Assembly (NCBI GenBank): GCA_027405735.1
Contig: JAPEHQ010000024.1
Location: forward strand, 1-64,000
DNA: 64,000 bases
Direction: 5' to 3'
DNA from: Mucor racemosus
Taxonomy: Eukaryota; Mucoromycota; Mucoromycetes; Mucorales; Mucoraceae
The translations under genes were made by a program, and so were the position numbers. Shown in pieces: positions 25,845 through 37,436 of the stretch. Positions within the stretch are counted from its first letter, which is position 1; every line of letters starts with the position of its first letter. The notes under the pieces were generated by a model that worked only from the letters and a program-made list of their open reading frames with translations, did not search any database and was not told the DNA's origin.

Positions 25845-25968
25845 GTTGTATTGCGATTTTCCAATTAACTGATTTCTGAAAAGAAAAGCGAAAAAAAGAA
25901 GAAAAAAAAATGAAGGCTTTATTTTGAGAGACAATAACAATACTTGTATATACTACACTGGGTTTTAA

Positions 25969-26838
25969 TCAAACACTATATGCAGGTGGATCATCTTCCC
26001 ACCCTTCATTATCCTCTTCTTCTTCGTCTACATCTACCCATTGGTCATCTTCATGTAAATCAGAAGTGAACATAAATGGTCTCGGTAATTCTATATTAAA
26101 TCTTGCAGACAATGCATGTAATCCGGTTTCTCCTAGCACATTGTAACAATCTTTAATGTCTATATGGCGCAGCGTTTTACATTCTCTAGTCACTTTATGT
26201 ACACCTAACTCTGAAATATACTCGCATCCAGACAAGTGAAGATGAGTTAACAAGATAAACTTTGCAGCTATCAGGTTCAAAGAGTTGTCTGTAATATGCG
26301 TTGATCCTAAATATAATTCTTGTATATACGGGCAACTATCCACTAATGCTTCTATTGATTCATCACCTATTAACTCGCATTGATCTACTGATAATACCCG
26401 TAAATCATGTAATGGTTTTGTAATCTTTATTAATGCCTTGTTGGTACTATATATAAAAGCATATTGATCAGTAGAATGTTTGTATGTAAAGGATCTTATG
26501 ACTTACAGTTGTGAACAAAGATCTAAATTGAGTAACTCGAGTTCAGGCGTCTTTTCTGATAAGGTAAACAAAAGGTTGTTGATCTTGAATGAATCCCAAC
26601 GATGAGGGACCATGTGTAAATCAATGTGGCGTACATATAATCCATTATTCTCGGTCAATGTAGTTGCAAAAGCTTCGAAACAGCTAAAAGATTCGAATTT
26701 AGGTGATTTGAAGAGATGGGCTAAAGAGAGTTCGTATAATTTCTTGCATGTTCTGTTAATTTGAAGTAGTGATCCTTGATCTTCTTTTAGGTATCCTATA
26801 ATTTGTGATAATGTTTCGTATGCTAATTTTGTGTCCAT
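25969..26838 (-). CDS. F-box / leucine-rich-repeat-like protein
   Basis: Two exons, 26507-26838 and 25969-26446, total 810 bases, 269 residues. The intron has donor GTAAGT and acceptor TATATAG. The N-terminus (YETLSQIIGYL, then QINRTCKKLYEL) has the pattern of a degenerate F-box, the Skp1-binding module of SCF ubiquitin ligases. Downstream are at least three LRR-type stretches (LRVLSVDQCELIGDES, IQELYLGSTHITDNS, LTHLHLSGCEYISELG, LRHIDIKDC). The C-terminus is acidic (DVDEEEEDNEGWEDD). It is probably a substrate receptor whose target cannot be told from sequence. It lies upstream of the UBR7-like gene on the same strand with 124 bases between them. A regulatory link between two ubiquitin-related neighbours is possible but not shown. 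Confidence 0.8.
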
Positions 26839-27379
26839 AATATGTAAAAAAGAAGAAAGAAGAAAGAAATTTATAAAATTTTGTATTAGAACGCAGTAAA
26901 AAAGTATTTATTGGAAAGCGTGAGGTTTCATTGGATGGATATCCAGAAAATCAATTCTAGTAATAGCAGTTTATCTATGAAATGACAGTAAAGGTAATCA
27001 TTGTTCTTGATACGAGGAGCAACAACATTTAAGTATAATCTTACTAGACAGTAATAGATATCCGTTAAAACATATAAAAACACTTATTTTAGGGATAGTT
27101 CGATAAAGAAAACAAAACTTTTGGCACGTTGGTGCTTATTTTCTCGTAGCGTATATGTATATTCATCGAGGCAGATTACTCACGAAAATTATGATGCAAA
27201 ATTATTATAGAATGGTCGACCGTGATTCAGTATGTTTAGGGGAAAAATTCATATGGTTGATCAGATCGATTTATACAGATTTTCTTCTTTATTACATGTA
27301 AGGAAAAAACACTGAAAGCAAATGAAAGATGTCAAGAGTCAGGATTACAAAGTGTAAACGAATAGGTCTTGTTATCCTA
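26839..27379. other. Intergenic, upstream of the F-box gene
   Basis: An AT-rich interval containing the presumed promoter of the F-box gene at its left edge. I see no RNA gene or coding frame that can be supported. Confidence 0.4.
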
Positions 27380-28545
27380 CCTGTTCCTAAATTGATTTTA
27401 TATCTCACAAAAGACTTAAAAACAAATATAAAAAAAATAATATTTTCCTTCAAAACTGCGTCCAACTTTTCATCCCTGCTCAACTGGTTTTTTCACCAAG
27501 TAACACCAAAGAAAAATTATATGCCAATGTACCTGAGATGTTCAACTTTAATCTAAAAACGCGTTTCAGGAAATATCCTATCTTTTACAGTTGGTATAAC
27601 TTTTTTAATGCTAATGTTTCAGATTTTTACAGATATTTCACTGCTAAAACTAAAAACTTTAAGTCTTCATATCTCTAGAAATAATTAAGCTACACTAACA
27701 ACTTTTAATAATAAAACTTACTTGTTTTAAAGCCCTCTATAACATATATCAGTATAAAAAAATTCTGAGCACTTTCATTTTTTTTTTCATTTTTTTGACA
27801 TTTTTGTAGTAGATTACAAAATATCCGTTAAATTGAGTGTAATTTTTTTTACATTTATATAATCCATCTCATTGAGCTCTCTTGGATCCAATTTAGTTTT
27901 TTTCAAAATATTGATTTTTCGTGGAGATACCCTCAAAAATGTGTCAAAAGAGACATCCTCGTTTCTAGCCTCAATTTTTCCCTTATGAACCCTCATCCCA
28001 AATTCTGAATTTGAAAAAAAAATTGCCAAAAATCTTGTTTCCTCAACGAAAAATAAAGCTATAAGGTTCAGCAATAGCTCGATTGATAGATAATGTTTTT
28101 GCGCATCATTTCGTATTATTATATTTTAAATATGCTTATAAAAAGTGATGTGTATCTTCAAAAAACCTTCAAAATTTCAATCGTACTTTTTGCAAAATTT
28201 AACAAGAAACATTTGTCTGAATTTTGTTTACACAGATGAAGAATTTAAAACTGTACAAAAACCATTTAGAACGCTAGTTGGAGTTACTTTGCAGTTCATG
28301 AGTATTTAAAAGAATTTGTTTTTTTAATAATTTTTCGACCATTTTGTACAAATCGATTTTCAAGCTCAGTTAGTATACGCTATAAGCTGTAATGTGAACT
28401 ATTATTTTGATTATCTCGACAAAAAATCAATATTTTTCGCTGAAACAAAGAATGCAGAGTATATTTAAATTGAGTCTATCTTATAAATATAAAAAATTAA
28501 CATCTTAATTTAAGTGCTCAGTTTTTTACAATTGATTTTAGGTCA
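27380..28545 (-). repeat. Dispersed AT-rich repeat, family 1, copy A (minus orientation)
   Basis: Read on the minus strand, this stretch aligns with 42091-43322 and 59818-61060. A frame at 27814-28074 (minus) encodes FFVEETRF, SEFGMRV and SPRKINIL, matching frames in the two other copies, with no indel over about 260 bases despite roughly one base in five differing. No start codon context, known domain or upstream exon supports a gene. Confidence 0.8.
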
Positions 28546-28890
28546 ATTTTGGTCAATGTTAGGCCAGTGAACTTAAATTCTGGTATGGACTCTTTAATTT
28601 TAGAACAGATATCAATGGCCCATAGGGGGAAGGTGCATCATCTTTGAATATCTGGCTTAATTTGGCTCAATATTGAATGAAAAATTCGAAAAACAATTTG
28701 AAAGCCATTTGAAAATTATTTGACAACAAAAATACCTCGTCGAATTTTGATCCGAGTAACTTCCAACTTTACATGATTGTAGGTACATATCTCAGACATA
28801 CTGGTATCAAAGGGTAACTTGCATAATCTATTGTGTATTGAGAAAATGATTGCAAAGTGGCCTTATAGGTTGTTCATGAGCACCTTTATT
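28546..28890 (+). repeat. Dispersed repeat, family 2, copy 1
   Basis: This segment aligns, in the same orientation, with 55020-55365. Landmarks shared by both are TTCTGGTAT, CAATTCGAAAA-like sequence, ACTTTACATGA and CCTATAGGTTG-like sequence. Identity is modest, roughly 60-70 % by eye. No coding content is recognised. Confidence 0.6.
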
Positions 28891-29572
28891 GCCATGGAAC
28901 ATCTACTTATAGATAAATATTTACGGAAAAAAATAAAATAAAAAAAAACAATAAAAATCCAAATAGATAAGTGTAGAACCGAGATCGTCGAGAAAAATAT
29001 ATACCGTATGCAAATCTGGTTTTATGAGAAATTATACGCATATTATCATATTCTATAGTGTGGATGACCACAAGAAAATTACAATTAAATCAATTTTTAT
29101 ATACTAAGTCCATGAGAAAACTGCAACAAAATCAAATTGGATACGGAGGCAATTTTTTGATAAGATCAGCAAGAGTATTTAGTATAAATATATCCTTCTT
29201 TTTTACTATAATCAATATTTTCTCATCATCACATTTCTCTTATACATATTTACAAACTCTATAAAGCAAATCTATTTATCCTACAAGTCAGTCTCCAATC
29301 TCTTAACTATTTCAAGAGTCTCTTGATGCTGTACATGCTTTCTATTGAATATATACATAGAAAAACATCCAATTCTTTCGCCCAGAGTGAGCAGTACAAA
29401 CACAGTAAATCAAAAGATACCAAACTGTAGATATTCGTCATTAATATACGATTTATCATTTTTTAATTTATCCGTCTAGTCAAGCAGATAAATTTGAAAC
29501 CATGAGTTTCGCATCATCTTCAAAATTCAAAATATTTAAATCCTACATTTTTTCAATTATTTGAAAACAATT

Positions 29573-29604
<32 letters not shown>

Positions 29605-31063
29605 ACAAGAACTAAAGCCAAAGAGATATGCAGAGAATATTTGTTTTCGCACGATCAAGGATTAGAGAGAGAGAGGAGCAAGTTGGTTAATAATCCTGAG
29701 ATATTATTATATAATGAAGGTAGTTAACCAAACATTTTACGAGTTTTTCTTGATTTTTTAAACAAAAAATTTTATCTTGTAGCTTCGTATTATATATGAT
29801 TTATTTTTATATAAACATTGCTCAAATGAAGATATATATATATATTTAATGTTTTAATATTTTACTAGCTGGAACGATTTATGTGAAAATGATAATTTAT
29901 GAACGATTTACGTATCGTTGATTCACCGTTAAAAAATGGTCGCAATCATACATATGTGTATGCTAAGAGCCCAGATAATAGCAGGAGATTGCTTAAATGA
30001 ATTATTTTAGTTTATGTAAGCTGATTTAGGTTTTAAATTATCATGGGCATGAGCTTTTTCATTGATAAAATGGTTTATGTAGTTTTCGAGTATGCTTTTA
30101 TTTATATCAGAGTTCATTTCTTTTTTTGTGCCTATTGAATGTCTAGTCAAGGCCACAAGGGAGGCTTTCGACCTCTATGTCTCAACAAACATAAACACAG
30201 TTGTATCAGGGGCTTTCTACCAAAAACATTGACTCTCTAGATATTCACAGGCGGCCATCAGAAAACACGATTTTTTTTCTTGAAAACCCACTTTCTTAAA
30301 AAAAAAAAAGACCATTAAAGAATTTTTTTCTTTAATAAATCAATAAATAACTATCAAAACTGTACTAACAAAAGATATGTTAATTTTAGCACTTAATCTG
30401 ATAACATTTTTTATATCTGTTTTTTTGTTATCAGATGTTTGTGTATCTTTCCAAGTGTGAAATTTCAGTTTTTGAAACAAAAGTCGAAAAAGTATGTCTG
30501 AGATCTCAAAATAAACACTACCACATCATAGAAATCATCAATACGCTCCATTTGTGCTAGTATATGTAATAGTAAAAAGTCGCATTTTTCATGTGAAAAA
30601 ATAAGTTTTATTGAAATTGGATATTTTCCCTTACTACCATACGGCTGAAATAGGCCAGAATCGAAATGAAATAAAAAATGCTAAAAAGATCTAGGACAAT
30701 CGTGTATCTTGAAGTTAGCTAATACCTACATTCTTCGAAATAGGTCAATGGAATAATGCGAATTTCATGAAATAATGGCCTTTATTTCTACATTTCTGAA
30801 AAAGTTTTAATTTCTACAATATTATCTACAAGAACCGATTACTCTGATCCAGAATCATCGAAATAAACTCTAATACTACCCTCTTTAACTGCTCAGACTC
30901 TGTATAATGCAATCTTTCATCAAAATTAAACGCTAAACAAATGTAAACATAATCAAAATCCTCCAGCAAAAAGCCAATTTTTTGGTGTATTATTAAAGAG
31001 TAAATTTATTTATAATATATACCATTTTTAATCCTTAGATTTAGACTAAAAAACAGCAGAAAT
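28891..31063. other. Gene-poor AT-rich interval with a long A-run
   Basis: No supportable gene. There is a run of about 26 A at 29575-29600 and others near 30299-30309. The last part (about 31010-31063) is the 3' untranslated region of the ribosomal protein gene. A long A-run can mark the tail of a retroposed sequence, but no coding body or target duplication was recognised next to it. Confidence 0.5.
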
Positions 31064-31954
31064 TTACTTTCTTTGCTTTTGAGCAAGGAAGTCAGAGAAC
31101 TCTTGGTAAGGACCCTTGACGAATTCAGATTCTTCCCAAAGATCGGGAGTCAAGAAACCGTAAGTGTTACCAATGGCAGCGAAAGTAGCCTTGACAAAGT
31201 TACCGAGAGTACGGGTAGAACCACGAGAGGTAGTATAACAATCGGTGACACCAGCCAATTGAAGGACACGCTTGGCAGTGGGAGAGGCAACGATACCAGT
31301 ACCACGGGGAGCAGGGACCAAACGAGCCATAACGGAACCACAACGACCAGAGACCTTACAAGGGACAGTGTGAGGCTCACCAAGGTTGGAACCCCAGTAA
31401 CCACGACGAACGGGGATAATGGCAAGCTTGGCAAGGATGATACCACCACGGATAGCGGTAGCAACTTCCTTGGCACACTTGACACCCAAACCAACATGAC
31501 CATTTTCGTCACCAATGATAACGAAAGCCTTGAAACGAGTACGTTGACCGGCAGTGGTTTGCTTTTGAACAGGCATGATCTTCATGACTTGGTCAGTAAG
31601 CTTAGGAAGGAAGTAATCAACGATTTGATACTCCTTGATAGGGAGAGAGAAGAGATAGATTTCCTCAATAGACTTGATCTTGTTAGCCTTGACAAGACGA
31701 CCAAGCTTGGTAACGGGAACCCATTCGTTCTTTTCCTCTCCACGACGGCCACGACCGCCACGGGGTCCACCACGACCACGACCACCTGTAAAAATGTTAG
31801 TATTTCTCGAATCGATTACTCTAGATTGTATGAAAACCTACGTCCAAATCCACGTCCTATGTAATGAATAAATGTTAGTTTTTAGATGTCAATAAAATGT
31901 TCATCAGATCTGAAACGTACCACGAGAAGCACCGGCAGAAGCTGAGTCGGCCAT
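31064..31954 (-). CDS. RPS2: 40S ribosomal protein uS5 (S2)
   Basis: Three exons on the minus strand: 31921-31954, 31842-31856 and 31064-31785. Total 771 bases, 256 residues, in phase. The product is a core protein of the small ribosomal subunit located near the mRNA entry channel. The family pattern is complete: an RG-rich N-terminus ([20 protein letters not shown]), then [65 protein letters not shown]-type loop [11 protein letters not shown] and TPDLWEE. Codon choice is visibly more biased and GC-richer than in neighbours, as for highly expressed genes. Exon 2 is a 15-base microexon. Both introns have CTAAC branch points. The long open frame on the opposite strand is a shadow of this codon bias. 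Confidence 0.97.
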
Positions 31955-32999
31955 ACTATAATAATAAAATCATCCATCCATCAGTAATCCATAATTCATC
32001 ATCCATGTTGTATTTGTCTATCTAATATTTCCCAAGTGTATGGATACTCACTTTAATAATATCAATGAAGAAGGAATCTATACATCTGGCTATTCTGAAT
32101 CCTATTTTAGACATCTGTTGACAAGTTTCTCAGTGCCCCTCCGCAACATTTCCGGTCGGAGAAGACTTGAATCGAGTAGTTGAATTAGGCCAATCAATGC
32201 AAAATGAGAATTTAGACATATTTTCATTATATATTTTGCTGTAAATAACAAGCAGAATGATAATAATCGATATACAATACTTTTTGGTTTAACAAATATT
32301 TGGTTTTGATGAGCATTTTTTATCATATTTCGTTGTATTGTAGAGGGTTAAAGTATCATTTGATGGAATTTTTAGCCAAACAGCTTGGGACTGGTCATAA
32401 ATTGTCTACATTTTGTAAAAATGCGGATAGTCAAGAATCATGCAAATATTTATTGTTATTCACTAATTACAAGCATAATAAAAAAAATATAAGTGAATAC
32501 CTGAAATGCTATACCCAAATACAGTTTTATGATTTTTTATTTGGTATGCTTCTTAATTTAGAAAAAATACTTTAAAATATCTGAGCTTATTTTTCACTGC
32601 TTAAAAATCAAATCTTTACTGCTGTATATCTCAACCAAAAATTAAGGTACAAAGTTCATTTTTAGTGGAATCTTGTTGTTTTACAATGGCCTTTGATATA
32701 TTCAAGTATCAAAAATTTTTGAGCGCGTTACTTTTTTGCGTTTTTTTATGCTTTAACGCAATTTTCTACATATTCAGTATATTAATGATCGCGTTTCTTT
32801 TTGTTCAAGTTGTAGTGTTAATTAATATATATTCATAGCAATTGAGTTTTCTGAAATATCCCAATTTATGATGGAGAAATAAAAAAAAAGGTGTAAAATT
32901 ATTGGTGGTCAATTCACCCGGACATTTTTCATGAGCATTCATAGGTCATTTTTTCTCGGATCTCCAAAAAATAACGCAAAATTTAAGATTTCTCCATGA
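31955..32999. other. Intergenic region upstream of RPS2
   Basis: The first ~150 bases contain the RPS2 5' region. Beyond this no gene, RNA or clear repeat was recognised. The plus-strand frame at 32300-32575 has no recognisable motif and AT-driven composition. Confidence 0.4.
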
Positions 33000-33500
33000 A
33001 AAATGCAGTTACAGATGCATATGATATCTTGATCTGTAGATAATTTTGCGGGCTATTATTTAAAAAGCTTATATTTATAAATTTATTCAAAAATTAGGAG
33101 AAAAAGCTGAAACCCCTTCAAAATTTCATTTCAATTTTACATTAGATTTTGCGAGAAAGACTCTTTCGAAAATTATACCATTCGACGCATAATCCAAAAC
33201 TGTACAAAAAACATTTAACTCACTAGACCAACTTACTATGCATTTTGTTGCGTATTTAAAAATTTAGATTTTTTGATCAAGTTTTCTCGGATTTGTCACT
33301 TTCTTATTTCAAACGCCGATTCCAATGTATTTGTTGCAATTTTGGTACGAATAATTCATTTTCTCGATGAAAAATCAGTATTTCTTTGCAAAGTAAAAAT
33401 GTACGGATATAGTTTGATTATCTCTGTCATCTTCAGACCCAAAAATTAGGTTTAACTTAGTATAGTATTGACAAAATCTGTAAATTCTTAAGTATCCACA
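33000..33500 (-). repeat. Dispersed AT-rich repeat, family 1, diverged copy D
   Basis: On the minus strand, bases around 33181-33270 share an ordered set of short matches with the family 1 copies and the array unit: GCATAGTAAGTTG, TTAAATG, TTTTTGTACAGTTTT. The segment around 33360-33420 matches the CATCGAGA / AATACTGATTTTT part. The copy is old and its limits are approximate. Confidence 0.5.
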
Positions 33501-33684
33501 GCTGATAATTGAGAAAATTATTTAGGGAGTCGCCGCACCAGTGCGAGCCGAAAGTAATTTGTAAAACAATAGCCTTTCGTAGTAGCTTTTGTATCTGAAA
33601 AAGATCAGTGTATGTATAATTTGTTTTATTTAATTCAAAATTGTTGTATAATATTATAAATCTATCAAAGGTGTAAATAACAAT

Positions 33685-35967
33685 TTACAATTTAGCTTCA
33701 GATTCGATTTCGGTATTCAATAAGTCTCTCAAATCATTAGCAGCATCTTCAAGACATTGCTTGAAATGATGAGTACCATTGATATACTTGGTACCATGTA
33801 CTTCAAGATCCTTAACGCTGGCAACATTAAATTGAAGAGCATTACCCTTAATCATATAAGCACAACCAAAACCATCATTTACAACTTGGCCCCAACCGTA
33901 ACCATCGAAATGTTCAGAAGATAATTGAGAGGTAGAAAGGTACCAGTGAGAAGAGTAAGCATTGACAGGTTGAGTGAAAAGTTCAGGCTTTTCTTCACCA
34001 GCTTTAATGCAGTTCTTTAAACCAAAGAAATGACGATCAACGCCATGACCATTAACAGCATCAGCCATGTAAGCACCTTGTGTCTTGAGGGCAGCACGGA
34101 AAGCGGTAATCTTTGATTGGTTGGAGAGGTGAGGATCTTCCATTGCCTTTACAAATGCAACAGACTCGGTAGTAACTGTACGAGCAGTTTCGGTACGGCC
34201 ACGTTGGAACTTACGGGTTTGAGCAGATTCATAAGTAGGGCGAGATGTACCAAACATTTTGTAGTAAGCCAATTGAATGACCATTTGAGTGAAACCATCA
34301 GGTGAACACTTGAATTTCTTGATCAAATTCTTACCATAAGATTGGTATGACAAAACAGTAAGATCGTGCTTATTGATAAGGTCATCAAAACTTGATTCGG
34401 CAGATTGAATATCCTTGGAGACGGTATCGTTCACGTGGAACTTGAGTTCTTCAGGGTTAGGAAGATCAGAACGGACCTCAACATCACCATGGTTAATCTT
34501 ATCTCTGTTTAAACTATAATATAATACAAAATCCCAAACTGTGAGAATTTTGGCTGAGATTGATATTTATGTAATTTATGCTTACCCATCACAAACGTAT
34601 TCATTTAAACGGCAAGTAGCTGTGCCATCCATGCAAGAGTGCTAAATAAAAAGTATATTATTAATATTAAATAAGAAACATCAAGATAATATAAAACTTT
34701 ACCTCACCCATGAAACCTGCTTTACCATTATCATAAACAATAAATTGCAAAGGTTTATCAAAGAAACGGTTGCGGCCATCACCATGCCAGCATGCACGAG
34801 AACTCTCATCTCTGGTAACTGGCTTTTGATCATCAAGACAAATTAAGAAATCTGATGATTCTACCTTTTCCAAATAACGAGCGTTCTCAGGGTTAGCAGC
34901 AACCAAACGTTCTCGATACTAAAATTATAATCTTAATTTCCTGTTCCCATGAACGGGAGGGTGGGACACATCTAAATGTCCGCATAACCCCACATTTCTA
35001 TATTTGAGCCAATAAACTTACCTCTGTCCATTTATCACGGTTGTCTGAAGTCAATACACCAATGGGAAGACCTTTAGAAGATCCTGCTTGATCAATAATC
35101 CTTTGGAATTGTTGTTGAAGTTCATTGGTGGATAATTGCTTTCCATTATGAATGGTATCAACTACATAGAATTTGTTCTTGCGAAGTACAACCACGTGGT
35201 TATTATTGACAGGATCGAAAATAGCTTCATAATCAGAGGGTTTCTTGGGCATACGACAGTTATTGAACATGTATTTGTAAGAATCCATACACATGGGCTC
35301 CCCCTTGGCCATTTCAATGGAAAGGGTTTTACTAAAGAAGAAATTTGATTAACCAAAATGCATATTGTTATTTTCATGAGATATTTACTCGACAACTTGT
35401 TTCTTAAACTCGAGAGCAGCGGTTGTAATTGCTGCAGCACGTTGAGCAGGAGATTTACGTAACTTATCGTCCTTGTATAAAAAGAAATAACTGACATAAA
35501 TGACAACGGGATCACGATAGCCCATATAAGCTTGGTCTAACCACCATTCTTCCATCCAGTTGACAACTTTAGGATCATTGAAACGAGCAGTTAAACGATC
35601 TTGTAACTTTTGACCAAGACCACCAGGTGCTTCAAAATCCTTGACGGCTTGCTCAGTCTTTTTGTATTCGGCATCGTCTATAAGAGGACGAACAGATTGA
35701 AGATACTTTTGTAAAGTACCACTCAAGGCAGGAACAGGTAATTTAGGTAAATTGTTTTGATATTTCAACATGGGACCAGCAGCTTGAGGGTCAACGGGAG
35801 TCTTTGGTGCAGGTTTGGCAGTTGCCATAGCACGATGAGGAACAGCATTTCTCTGTTATTTATGGTTAGTTTTTTTTTTTTTGTTTCGAAAAATCTATCC
35901 ATAGACTTACAGCAGCAGCTAATGAAAAACGTGGAGAAACTCGAGTAGCGTTCTTGAGAAAAGACAT
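33685..35967 (-). CDS. CAT2: Carnitine O-acetyltransferase, mitochondrial/peroxisomal
   Basis: Six exons: 35911-35967, 35389-35852, 35022-35331, 34703-34918, 34586-34641 and 33685-34513. Total 1932 bases, 643 residues, in phase. The enzyme transfers acetyl groups between CoA and carnitine. The choline/carnitine acyltransferase fold is clear: N-terminal motif LPKLPVPALSGTLQKYL, active-site GE/HSCMDGT with catalytic His at about residue 350 (the codon just after an intron), and the C-terminal SSEHFDGYGWGQVVNDGFGCAY block. Exon 1 encodes a basic, hydroxylated, acid-free presequence (MSFLKNATRVSPRFSLAAA) typical of mitochondrial import. The protein ends in AKL, a type 1 peroxisomal signal. A second ATG at residue 28 (MATAKP) could start a shorter form without the presequence. 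It lies 363 bases downstream of the carrier gene on the same strand. Confidence 0.95.
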
Positions 35968-36329
35968 TTTTTTGCTGATTATAAAAGCGAAATGAAAAGA
36001 GATATAAAAAAAAAAAAAAAGGATGAAATAGAAATATCTAGCTTCTTTATAAATATACTGATTGAAACTTTAAAAAAATACTATAGATTTGTGTCAGCAG
36101 AATTGCAAGTCTAAATTGTTACACCAAGAAATACCATTTGTTTATCACAAAATTGAGGGGGAGAATAGACCCCACACTAAAAATCATTATTCTTTGTGCA
36201 ACTTTCCTGAAGGAACTCTTAAATATAATATAAATTTCTGGTTTTTTTTATTAAAAATACACTTAAATGTTTCCAAAAACAAGTTTATCTACATGTACAC
36301 CTATCATTTTTTTTTCTTTAAAAATATGT
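35968..36329. other. Spacer between the two carnitine genes
   Basis: About 360 AT-rich bases hold the 5' region of the acetyltransferase and the 3' region of the carrier gene. Poly(A) and poly(T) tracts occur at 36006-36020 and 36307-36316. No specific binding site was recognised. The in-frame stretch at 36089-36382 (plus) has no motif and is not called. Confidence 0.5.
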
Positions 36330-37436
36330 TTAAAATGCCATGTTCATGGCTCTCATTGAGTATTCAACACCCAAGAAAGTAGCAGCATTAGCAGGGAAAG
36401 CTCTCAACATGGCAGGACCAAGACCCTTGAAGAGGGCTGCAGGTCCATCAGCCTTGAGTGTCTTTTTAAGACAATCACCCAAGCCGCTATAAGTACCGGC
36501 AGGTGCAGATTGCAAACGAGATTTGAGTACATCGGGAGGAATAGCAATAGTCCACATAGCAACACCAGCCATACCTAGTATATTTGTAAATTAGTCTAAT
36601 TTAGTTTCAATTGTATATAAAAATCAACTTACCACCAGCAAACAAGACAGCACCGAAACTCAAATCTTCAGGGCGAGTACCTTCAGGAGTAAGGCTCTTC
36701 TTGATCAATTCATAAGCAACAAAGTAAGCAGCGGAACCGGGTGAATCACGCAATAAGGTAGCACCAGTGCCTCTCCAAATAGAACGAACACCACCTTCCT
36801 TGTATAATTGACGAACAACATCTAAAGGTCCTTTGTATTTTTGTTCACCACCTTGGCCTTGAATTTGCATCAAAACCTTGACACGCTCAGATGGTGCCAT
36901 GAATAAGGTAGTAGGAACAGCAGAAAAAGCACCAGCAAAAGTGATCTCGGCCAAACTGAGTTGTTTATTGGTATCATTTTTATCAGTTCTTAATCCATAA
37001 ACAATCTTCTTACCAAGATCATAAGACTATAACATTTCTAAATCAATAATCTGTGCCTCTTCTATATAGATTGGTTTACTTACCCAAAAACTAACTGCGA
37101 AAATAGGTGTAATACTGGCTAAAGGGGTAGCCATACCACGATATAAACCAAAAAGACCATCCTTCTTTACAATTTGCTTGAAACAATCAGCAGTATTCTT
37201 GTAAACACCTTCACTAGTTTGAAGACGAACCTTGACTAAATCAAAAGGTTGACTAATAGCAATAGCAATAGAAATAAAAATGAATATTCGTAATTGACCA
37301 TTATCATCATGTAAACATACCCAACCAAAACAGATGCCATACCACCGAAACCACCAGAAAGGAAGGACTTGACAGAGGAGATGGTATCGTTCTTTACCTC
37401 AATAGTAACGGGTTCAATTTGTTCAGCGGTAGCCAT
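36330..37436 (-). CDS. CRC1: Mitochondrial carnitine/acylcarnitine carrier (SLC25 family)
   Basis: Four exons: 37321-37436, 37084-37252, 36633-37026 and 36330-36574. Total 924 bases, 307 residues, the usual length of an SLC25 carrier. Three tandem repeats carry the carrier signatures QPFDLVKVRLQ (first), APSERVKVLMQIQ (second) and PPDVLKSRLQ (third), each followed by a matrix helix and a G-rich turn. The third-repeat sequence IPPDVLKSRLQSAPAGTYSG and the second-repeat APSERVK are characteristic of carnitine/acylcarnitine translocases rather than ADP/ATP or ornithine carriers. The first repeat has Gln in place of the more usual His before PFD. It imports acylcarnitines into the matrix in exchange for carnitine, which pairs it with the adjacent acetyltransferase. 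Confidence 0.92.

Noticed and set aside
25845..25940. Upstream in-frame Met extension of the UBR7-like protein
   Set aside because: The extension is a hydrophobic, AT-driven stretch unlike the family N-terminus. The ATG at 25844 has the expected MANN start close to the conserved region.
29575..29600. Poly(A) run as a retroposon tail
   Set aside because: No coding body, no target duplication and no related copy next to it.
31073..31864. Long plus-strand open frame across RPS2
   Set aside because: It is antisense to a certain ribosomal protein gene. The open frame is a by-product of its biased codons.
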